64,000 bases of DNA from Acridotheres tristis (taxonomy: Eukaryota; Chordata; Aves; Passeriformes; Sturnidae). The stretch spans positions 2,914,001 to 2,978,000 of the forward strand of contig CM072886.1 in assembly GCA_037013685.1 (NCBI GenBank). The letters run 5' to 3'. The position numbers were made by a program, and so were the translations under genes. The notes beneath the pieces were generated by a model. The model saw only the letters and a program-made list of their open reading frames with translations. It was not told the DNA's origin and did no database searches. Below, one piece after another: positions 55,201-64,000 of the stretch; positions within the stretch are counted from its first letter, which is position 1, and every line of letters begins with the position of its first letter.

Positions 55201-58156
55201 CTGTGTAGTCTTTGATGTGTTTGTAGATGTGACAGTTCCTGCTTTTGGAGCTGCTCTTTTCATCATTTTCTTGTCTAACAGCCTCGTTTCTACATTGTTC
55301 CATTTCTTCACGTTCTTTTTTTACCCATCAGCTCTTTTCTGTAGGAACCCAATTTTGTTGTGAGCACCACTAGAAAACAGCTTTGCCAGTGATGCCACTT
55401 GAACTGTTTCCCAAGCACCACTCGAGTCTAAATCCAAAGCAGCATCTTTCCTGTGGATTCCTGTATCGATTCTTTGAGAAGTTTTGGGTTTGCATCTCAC
55501 CCTTAAGAATTGCAGACCCATTTTGGATACAGGTGATTTAACTGCTCTCAGTCCAAAGTTTGCATTTTCTGTGCTCAGCATTCCTGGTCACTGTCATTGC
55601 CCTGGTGGGGATGCAGTTCCAGTGCTAAAATGGAATTAGAGTCTGGGATTCCTTGGCTCAAGGGTTCTTCCATGCTTCTCTTTTCCTAGAGCATCTACAT
55701 GCTGTTACACTGCACATGTATAATTCTCTAGTAATTCAAGCAGAGCACAATTTGCCTGTTTGAGGCTGCTCCAGTCCCAGCACTGGGACCCTGCTCTGGC
55801 ATCTCCCTCCAGAGAATCTGTCATTTAAAGAGAAGATTTTCCAAGTATCATCTTGTTTCCTGTGTTTATCAGATTTACCTTCATTTAAGTGTTGGAAATC
55901 AAAGGTAGAAATGACTGGAGGAGTAAAACAATAATGGCAAGAAATTTCATAAAGCTTTTCAAGGATGAGATGTTAAGCTGATGCTTGAAAGCTGTTACAC
56001 TGCTTTCCTGCTGCTCAGGAGTGCTGCTGTAAATCAGTGCCACAAAAATTAGCCTGTCACAATGAGACTTGAAGAATGCACTCTTAAGGAAAAAAGAATA
56101 CTAAAACACCTCCCACTCTCTGAACACTTCAATATCAAGGTAACTTTCTGCTCCTGTGCTGACTGAAACCAACAGAATCTGCCTGGCCCACACATGGACT
56201 CAGTTTAGTTTAAACTTTAGTTTAAAGCCATTATTATTATTATAGCTCTTGTTGTTTTAGACCCTATTATTAAAACAAATCAAAAGACTTGTTTTGACAA
56301 CTGTCATGTTGGTTTGGATTCCCCCAGTGTGGTTTGGTTAATATTTCCCTAAGAACTGTTTAGATGCTGCATTAAAAAGCTGTTACATTCTGTAAAAAAG
56401 AAAAGGCTTTTGTTCCCCCCACTATCCTTCCCTCCCCAACAGTTTAAGGAGGATTGGGAACAAAGGACCTTCAAAAACCCTTCATTTTTACACTGCCTGG
56501 TAGCCTTGGCTGCTTCTCTGTGCAGTTCTGAGTATTTCAGAATAACAAACAGCTAGCAAGTAATCACAGAACTGCCAGACCCAGTTTGAAATACAGCATC
56601 ACCATCCTTTGTGTAACTCATAGACTGTGAGCTGTGCCATTGTTTCAATCTGGAGCTTCATCCATGTTTTTGTCTTGTTCCTCTGGTGAAGGAGGACTGG
56701 TTTAATGGGCATCTCAGCTTTTTATTACAGAAAAGTTATGAAACACAGGTAAAAATTAAATTTTTAGAAGAAATGAGAGCCAACAATACGTACTTGCCCA
56801 CCACTGAGTTTTATAATTGCATCCAAGGCCTTGAAAGGAAGGAGCTGTGTAATTTATAGTATTGCTGTAATATTTCAAGGAGGAATATGATGCATGCCTT
56901 GCTCTTCCTGAGCCCTGTTGTTAAGGAACTGCTGGAATCCTGAATCACTGTTAACTATAGCCTGTGTGTCTTTTGGGTACAATGCTGTCATTAGTTTCCT
57001 AATATCAGGTTGCCATATCCCGTGAACCTTGCATTTTAAATAGTTAAAAGCTAATTTAGTCAAAATCTCTGGGGCTATTTGCTAATGCAAGGAGCAGGAG
57101 GCAGAGACCATTGTCTCACCTTAATGCTTGGAAAAAGAGCTATGAACAAATATTGGCCATTATCCTGTTGGAAATATGGAATCAATGCAGCTGCACAGTG
57201 GGGCTGTGCTTGGAGCATTCCCACAGCATCTGCTAACAGCAGGAATTGCTGCTCTTTCTTTGTGCAGCCCTTCCATGGTAGCTGACAGCCTGTTTTTCTT
57301 CTTTTCTCCCCGTTTTTATTCCATCCTGTTTTATGGGTGACTGTCCTGATGTTTGCTGAGGCTCTCACAGAAACCCAACCATCCCTCACAGTGCTATTTC
57401 TCCCCCTTTCCACTGTCATTTTTATTCAGCAGTTTCTAATGTTGTGTCCAGTGGTTTTCATGGTCTGTTCATCTGGCTAAACCTCATCCCAGTGCCCCAA
57501 CTTCTTACAGACCTCAGCAGAAGCACTCTGAGTTTGTGACTCACATAATTTTCTTTTCTACAACATTCTGCCCCTCAAAGATCCACAGAAACTTTGTGGG
57601 AAGATTTCACTGTTCCTAAATTACCTCCAGTAGCAGCCAACATGGCTGCATGGAAAATCCAGAGTGTATTTTGGCATTTAAATAGGAACTGGTGCTGCTG
57701 TCAGGAAAATAATTAACTCCAATCCAGCAGTGAACAATAACATCTTTTGGCACATAGAGTGAGAAATAAACAAAATGCAGAATAAATTAGAGGGACAGAA
57801 TACACAGGGCTGTCAATTCGGATTTCAAACATCTTTCTTCTCTTTTAAGATTTTTTCCCTCAAGATACAAGATATTGCTAATACAAGAGTGTGAATCAGA
57901 AGAATCCAGGAGATGTTTTCTTTTTCTGTGTGTGTCATTGCCAGCAGATTAAGATGTTTCCTTGTCCCTATCATGCTTTTGCTGGCTTTGATGGGATCTG
58001 TCAGGCCCCCACTCTGGACTAGCCCTGCTCTTGTATCTCCTCTATCTCCTCTGTAAACTTTTTAACCTTTGTCCTTGAGCATCACTTCTTACAGTGTGCA
58101 GTTGTTCTGACTGAGATAGAAATAAGAGATCTTGATCTGAGATTTAGAGCCTTTTC
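52276..58156. other. Upstream intergenic region, left part
   Basis: Unique sequence plus one short CR1 at 54.0 kb. Several minus-strand frames of 60-115 codons occur between 54.5 and 57.4 kb. One group (54589-55960) has a protein-like composition, but no homologue or splice structure can be named. INMT, which neighbours MINDY4 upstream in mammals, was not recognised. Confidence 0.6.
53935..54023 (+). mobile_element. CR1 LINE 3' end (short)
   Basis: GGAGCTGGACTTTGATAATC, then GGGTCCCTTCCAACTCAGGGGATTCTATGATTCTC. Only the final ~90 bp remain. Confidence 0.9.
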
Positions 58157-58182
58157 TTTTTTTTTTTTTTTTTTTTTTTTTT
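58157..58182. repeat. Long poly-T tract
   Basis: An uninterrupted run of about 26 T, just left of duplicated element copy 1. A similar T run lies at 63026-63048, a shorter one at 8919-8936, and a poly-A at 26273-26292. Confidence 0.9.
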
Positions 58183-58240
58183 CCTTTCAGAAGGGGTTTT
58201 TAAGAAGGATTTAAGATGGAGCAACCACCTGCCTTAGTCA

Positions 58241-58474
58241 GAGGTCATGAATTAATTGAGACTTTTTATAAATCCGCTTCAGATTTTTAGCTGCTGCTTT
58301 TCTTCCCCTTCCTTTCTTCTCTCCTGTGTCTTAAGCTATAGAATAAAATCCTCATTAACAATTTGCTAAGGATTGTCCATGATAAATGCTGCTGTCCTTG
58401 GAGCCTGCAAAATAAACTGTCATTTATTGATTTGATATTGATTAATTGACACCAAAATGTACATTAAAACACTG
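58241..58474. repeat. Duplicated ~235-bp element, copy 1
   Basis: Matches 59691-59926 in the same orientation. The right two thirds is nearly identical (GGATTGTCCATGATAAATGC, TGCTGTCCTTGGAGCCTGC, AAAATAAACTGTCATTTATTG). The left third is more diverged. No transposon ends are apparent. Confidence 0.93.
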
Positions 58475-59214
58475 TTAAGAATGAACCAGAGGTCTCTACT
58501 TCCCAAAGTTTTGCCCTCAAATTTCTGAGTCCATCTCAAGCTTTTCCTCCTCCTGTGGATTTTGAATTCAGATATGAATTATCATCACCTTTTGCCAAGT
58601 CCTTGTTGTTCTGTTTGGTTTATGCACAGTAACACCGAGGCATTGGCACACTGAATGTTTTTCTTCCTGATGCCATCCTATTATCCCTTTTCTAAAGGAA
58701 AGTACAAATTTCCTGCATCTTGGGAGCAGTTTTGTCTCATGTAAATGCCAATATTCCCCCACCATATCTGCAGGGTGTCTGTACAGTGCTCTGCATGCTG
58801 CAAGACAATCTTTTCTTCTCCTAAAATGTCCAATCACTTTCTGACTGTTAAGGAATTCACCTGCTGTGGGCAACGTGACCAATGCCTTGTTTTTTATTTT
58901 TTTTCTCTCAGTAATGAGCAAACTGCAGAAGATTTTACAACTGTTTTTAAAAAGCTTTTCTGACTGCAGATTTCAAAGGCTTTTTTTGTAGTTTTCAAAG
59001 GCTTGATACTTCCTTCTTTCCCTTTTCTCTCACAATTTGCAGCCCAGTGCACACTTCTGTTGGAATTGAAATATTTGGTGTCCCACTCCTCCTGGTGCTT
59101 TCTGTCCTCTTCCTGAAGAGGGTCACTTTGCCAATTTACAGGGGACAGGCTGTGTAAAAACATGGGTCTATTTTTTTTTTTTTTCCTCTAAGCTGGAGTG
59201 CATGATCATGGAAA

Positions 59215-59512
59215 CCCAGAATGACAGAATGGGTTGAGTTGGGTTGAGTTGGGTTGAGTTGGGTTGAGTTGGGTTGAGTTGGGTTGGGTTAAGTTGGGTT
59301 GGCTTGGCTTGGACAAAACTTTAAAGATCATCCCATCCCACCCCCTGCCATGGCAGGGACACCTCCCACTGTCCCAGATTACTCCAAGCCCTGTCCAGTC
59401 TGGCCTTGGACACTTCCAGGGATCCAGGGGCAGCCACAGCTTCTCTGGGCACCCTGTGCCAGGGTCCCACCCTCACAGGGAACAATTCCTCACTAATATC
59501 CAATATAACCCT
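59215..59512 (-). mobile_element. CR1 LINE 3' fragment with 10-bp expansion
   Basis: Inverted CR1 (CATCCCATCCCACCCCCTGCCATGGCAGGG, GCTTCTCTGGGCACCCTGTGCC). The GGTTGGAAGG part of the tail has been replaced by repeats of GGGTTGAGTT. Confidence 0.95.
59232..59300. repeat. (GGGTTGAGTT)n microsatellite within CR1
   Basis: About five perfect copies of GGGTTGAGTT, then variant GGGTTGGGTTAAGTTGGGTT and GGCTTGGCTT. It evidently grew from the CR1 motif that normally reads GGTTTGGGTTGG. Confidence 0.95.
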
Positions 59513-59690
59513 GCACTCCTTCAGCTTAAAATCATTACTCCTTTTTCAGCCCCTACATGCCCTGGCATTGACCTGTCTGCTTAAAATATTTTATTGGGAA
59601 TTAAAATTTGAAAGGCACAAAGCAGAAGAAAATTAGAAAGACAGCTGCATGTAGGCTATATTTATGTAAATGGACTCATTTCTAAAAACC

Positions 59691-59926
59691 AGGTCATGAA
59701 TGAATTGAGAATTTGGTATAAATTCCACATGAAATGAATCAGATTTTTAGCTGTCACTTTTCCTGCTGTCCTTCCTTCTGTCTTGTGTCTTAGAGTAAAA
59801 CCCTTATTAACAATTTCTTAAGGATTGTCCATGGTAAATGCTGCTGTCCTTGGAGCCTGCAAAATAAACTGTCATTTATTGATTTGATATTGATTAATTG
59901 ACAGCAGAATGTGCATCAAAACACTG
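59691..59926. repeat. Duplicated ~235-bp element, copy 2
   Basis: Second copy, 1.45 kb from the first. An ~83-bp core differs at only about one base from copy 1, whereas flanking parts have substitutions and small indels. Confidence 0.93.
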
Positions 59927-61267
59927 GAGTATGTCCATTTGCTTGTAAAATGGGAGAGCCAGATGAAGAAGCATTTGTTGAGTATTAACAGAAAGAAATC
60001 AAAGCTTAGGCAAGGAATTTTTTGGCTTTTATACACAGAAGGTGCACAGCTAAAATGATTTATGAAAATGCCAAGTAAAATATGAAGGTTTTTTAGCTCC
60101 TCACTGCAGTCTGATATTGGAACACTAGGGAGAGCTCCTGATTCATGGTTTCATTTTTCCAGAGGCTTTTTTGGAGAGCTGAGCCTCCTCATGTTCTCCT
60201 AACTGTAAATAAAAGAGAAACTTTCAACAGAATATTGCCTTTTGCTCCATAACACAGTAAATTTGTGGCTAGTTAAAGTTGAAATGTAATTTAATACAAT
60301 AATTAGACAATCTTCTCAGTAGTGAATTAACAAAATGCTGATTTTACAGATCTTCATCTGCTGCTTATTATTTTATTTTTTTTCCTTACCAGTAACAGCT
60401 GCAGGTGTTGGGAACCCACTTAACACAACTTTTTTTTCTTTTATTCCATTCTGAGAACAGCCCAGGAGTTTTTCTGCAACATTAGAATTTTGATCATGCA
60501 TTTTTGGAATATCTTCCCTGTCTCAGTGGTCCCAACTATTCTAAATTTCCTTTGAGGCATTTGGGAGCGTTTGGGTAAATGAACCACAAGCAGTAGCAGC
60601 ATTTCCGTTCCTTGATTGGATGAGCAGCTCTGGCATGAATCACATTCTTGTGTGTGTACAGATCCTCTCTGGAGCCTCAAATATGCACCCCTGAGATCTC
60701 CAAACGAATTTCTTATGAGTACTTCTGCTAAAAAAAGGAATGCCTGGATGTTTGCTGAGAGCCAAGCTAAAGTCTCTCTGTCCCAGGCTCCTGCAGGAAT
60801 CCCAGCCTTTTGTTGCACAGTAATTTGAATGATTCCCAGTCCAGCAGCTTGCAAACTTGTTTGGGTTTGGTACCCAGGCTGTGTGACAAATTCAGTTTGT
60901 TGTGAGCTGCAGAACTACAAAATAATTGAAAATTATTAATGTTTGCATTGAGAAATAAGGCTGAAGTCAGGCATAAGTGTGCAGGCCTTGTGTATGTGGT
61001 CATGTGTATGTAGATATGTTAAGAAAAAACATTTTGTGGTTGCTGTCCTGGCGATTTGTTCAGTCCTCAGCATTGCTGCCATCAAAAACGAGGCAATTTT
61101 ACTCTATATTTGCACCCCAGCCCTGGAGAGTGGCAAGCTCTCACATGGTCTTCTAAAATATGTTTGGCTTGGAATTAGATTAACCGACCTAGACCTTACT
61201 GCTGGTTTGGGGTTCAACTTTTGGACTTAAATCCATGTTTTGAAGTACCAAAAGGATAAAATCTTGG

Positions 61268-61397
61268 GGTTTAGACTAGATCTACCCAGGTCTGGTCTAG
61301 TGGAGGGTGTCCCTGCCCTTGACAGTGGAATAGGAACTAGATAATTTTTAATGTCCCTTCCAACCCAAACCATTCAGTGATTCTATGTTTCTATGAT
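61268..61397 (+). mobile_element. CR1 LINE 3' end
   Basis: GTCTGGTCTAGTGGAGGGTG to GTCCCTTCCAACCCAAACC, ending ATTCTATGTTTCTATGAT. Confidence 0.95.
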
Positions 61398-63478
61398 AGT
61401 GGATATTTCAAAAGAAGGAGCAAGAAAATCTGCAGTGCAAGGCCTGGCTAAGTGCAAAAAACAAAAGATAAATCTGCTGTGCAAGGTCTCTTGCTTCTCT
61501 TCTCAAATTTTAATGGCACCCAGCAGACCCCGTTTCCATTGGATTCTCTCTTCTTCACAGCAGTTCTGGTGGTGAGGACCTCCATCCATGCCTTAGAAAC
61601 AAAGATTCAGAGAAACTGAGTAAGGAATGAATTTAATAAGATTCGCAAAGGGCACAGTATTTGAGCTGGAGTAGAATTTACAGCTCGGTCACACAGGTTG
61701 TGCTGCACAGGTGAGCCTCAAGTAGAGGTACCTGGTTTGGGTGTTGCCATTTCACCAGTCACTTTTCCCACGTTTTAAGTGGGAGAAATCCTCATGGAGC
61801 TGAAGCTTGCAGTGGCAGAGGCTTCCCAGGAGCTGGCTGTGAGCACAGGAACCAGAGAACAGCACTGCTCACTGCTTCCTAAGAGGTGTCTGTGGCCTCT
61901 TTGTTTTCTCCTATTGTTTGTGGCTGTTCTCAAAGCTTAGTCCTTTATTTATTGAGGCATGTTTCCCTCCTAATATTTATGCATGAGCAAATATCTATTT
62001 ACTCCAGCATGACTGTAAGGTCACAGTTGTTGCTAACGTGAGCATCATTTCTTTTGATTCCTCTGTTTCCTGGGGTGTTTACTCCCCTCTAACAATGCTC
62101 TTCCTTTTTTTGAACAACTGCTCTCATTAGTGTGATGTTGTTTAATGATAATGTCTAATTGTTAGAGCCTCTGCTTCCCCCCTGCCAGATGTGTGAGGAG
62201 GTTTTGTTTGTGGTACAGGATTGTTCAGTGAAAACATTCACGGGAGTGGTGTTGGATTGGGAAATGGAGCAGGGACTGATTGCAAAACAAGCATTTAACT
62301 GAAATTAGGTACAGTGAAATTCCAGGGCAGAGTAAAAATTATTTTTGATGGAGATTCTAGAGAAGAAGTAAGGCCAAATGTTTCCTTCCCCTACAGTTAA
62401 CCTACAATTAAGATGTTTGGCTGTTAAGAGCATTCCTCTTCTATTATATCAAACTTGTGTTGTCGCCAATGTCAGTTTTGTTCTTCTCTCCTGTAGCAGG
62501 ACTTTTCTTCCCTCCTATGACTGTCCCTGAACCTTGAATCTCTTTCAAAATTCAGAGGTATTTAAAATTTGGATTTAAAATGTATTGTGCCTGAGGTCTG
62601 TTCCTACTTCACATGTTCATCTCATTTGAATGAAGACCTTGAGGTCTGCCCAGCCATCAAAGGTATTGGAATTTGCTCTTCTGGAGAAACATTAAAATTT
62701 TTCACTGGGGGGAATGAAAAGGTAAAATTCCAATGGAAATTGTGTCCTGCCTTTCCAGCAGCCCCAGCAAGCATTTCTCATCCTGTTTCCCTTCCTACTG
62801 AAGGCATGCCTTCCATATTAGAAGCCTGTTATAAATTACAAACGTCCAGAAGGAAGCTTTGAAGCATTTGTGGCTCTAAGATATTCCTGTGCTCTCTTTA
62901 GGATCATCACTCAAGCTTTATCAAAAATATCTACAGTCTTATGTTCATGTTTTTTGAGGGAAGCTAATTATAGATACTAAAACTAGCTGAAGTGGAGGAG
63001 GTTTCTGGGTTCTTTTTATTTTCCCTTTTTTTTTTTTTTTTTTTTTTTGTTTGATGGAGGCACCAAGCCAAGCTCCTCATACAAGGTTGCACAGTTTGTT
63101 GCCTGTGCAAGCCCAGGGAGCAGATGGAGGGAGGTAGAGGGGCTCTCTCAAGTAGAGCTGGCTGGGAAACTGTGCATCTGCTTCGTGAAAAATAGGGATG
63201 CTTTGGAATATGTGTGGCTGCCAGTGTGGAGCTATAGGGCTGGTGATGGTTGGGGGGAGAAGGCAGCTTCCTGCAGCAGCAGCAGCTTTGCTGTCAAAGA
63301 CAAGCTCTCAGTGATGTCAAATGCTCTTTTTGCAGCAAGATTTGAGCCCAGGAGTTGCTGACCCAACACAGCCACAGAGGGGGGAATAAGGTGCTTGCAT
63401 GAGCATGTTGCTCTAAAATGTAGTTATTTTTCCTTATTTTCAAGTTATTTGAAAACATGATACTAAAGCCTAAAATGT

Positions 63479-63806
63479 CACAGGGACATGGAGGGACAGG
63501 ACAAGGGGGAATGGCCTTAAACTGAAGGAGTGCAGGGTTAGATGAGGGTATTATGAACAGATATTAGAAATATATTAGGAAGAAATATTAGGAAAAGATA
63601 TCAGGAATAAATTCTTCCTGTGAGAGTGGCGAGGCCCTGGCACAGGGTGCCCAGAGAAGCTGTGGCTGTCCCTGCATCCCTGGAAGTGTCCAAGACCAGG
63701 TTGGAGCAACTGGGATAGTGGGAGGTGTCCCTGCCCATGGCAGGGGGTGGAACAAGATGATTTTTCAGGTCCCTTCCAACCCAGACCATTCTTTGACTCT
63801 CTGAAA
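63479..63806 (+). mobile_element. CR1 LINE 3' fragment
   Basis: ACAAGGGGGAATGGCCTTAAACTGAAGG opens the segment; an internal TATTAGGAAGAAATA run is locally duplicated; it ends TCCCTTCCAACCCAGACCATTC. Another inverted CR1 may begin at the window's last bases (ATTACAGAATT). Confidence 0.95.
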
Positions 63807-64000
63807 ATGACACTGAAGACATGCTCTACCCATGGTTTTGATAAATTCTGGTTCAATGTTAACTTCCTCTCAGGTGCTGAAGGATTTCCACTGTCCCAGC
63901 AGCAGAGACCTTGTTCCTGTGGTTTCAGCTTGACAGGGTTAAGGGTCTTGCTTGGATCAGCCTTGCCTCTGCTTCACAAGGTTGTAAGAATTACAGAATT

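Larger units (their letters stand above)
59927..64000. other. Upstream intergenic region, right part
   Basis: Mostly unique AT-rich sequence with CR1 fragments at 61.3 and 63.5 kb and poly-T at 63.03 kb. Frames of 97-137 codons are present but unsupported. No gene recognised. Confidence 0.6.

Noticed and set aside
58568..59163. Two overlapping minus-strand frames (117 and 89 codons)
   Set aside because: No recognisable family, different frames, next to poly-T and repeats; indistinguishable from chance.
60441..60854. 137-codon minus-strand frame
   Set aside because: No domain, no splice context, and overlapped by an opposite-strand frame.

Overview
The window looks like avian nuclear DNA, probably passerine. 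It is AT-rich, full of truncated CR1 LINE fragments ending in the bird-typical tail (…TTCCAACCCAAACCATTCTGTGATTCTGTGA), and has solo endogenous-retrovirus LTRs of a kind familiar from songbirds. There is no sign of prokaryotic organisation. The open frames of 60-350 codons scattered through it are almost all chance, repeat or shadow frames.

One protein-coding gene is clearly present: MINDY4 (FAM188B), on the minus strand. It starts at a CpG-rich promoter near 51.5-51.85 kb (ATG at 51561) and runs leftward past the window start. I can place 15 exons with consensus splice sites and compatible phases, plus two provisional ones (near 36.1 and 32.5 kb). They cover the N-terminal LisH-like segment, the low-complexity middle, and most of the MINDY-3/-4 type deubiquitinase domain. 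The domain includes the oxyanion-hole Gln (exon 29095-29211) and the nucleophilic Cys in GGPCG (exon 25921-26009). The exon expected to carry the catalytic His lies left of position 1, so the gene is incomplete here.

Layout: 1-3160, last visible exons (394-555 and 3097-3160), with a CR1 split by a younger insertion between them. 3161-19829, a large intron with a ~300-bp duplication (3.2 and 12.0 kb), an 8-copy 124-bp array, a 24-bp array, and a CpG-rich 600-bp island (5.7-6.3 kb) that does not look like its surroundings. 19830-30751, the compact catalytic-domain exons, with one LTR at 28.05-28.45 kb. 30752-43098, long introns with two candidate exons, a complex tandem array at 35.1-35.8 kb and a solo LTR at 37.8-38.4 kb. 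43099-51561, the five 5' exons, with CR1s, a second copy of the same LTR and an 18-copy G-rich minisatellite directly downstream of exon 1. 51.6-52.3 kb, the promoter, itself made of GC-rich, A-rich and AT-rich simple repeats. 52.3-64 kb, upstream intergenic DNA with CR1 fragments, a duplicated ~235-bp element and no gene I can support.

No new multi-gene system is visible. The best candidates for a second look are the intronic CpG island fused to two tandem arrays, the repeat-built promoter and exon 1 region of MINDY4, the duplicated element at 58.2 and 59.7 kb, and the cryptic exon pair (20 + 100 nt) in the MINDY4 linker.
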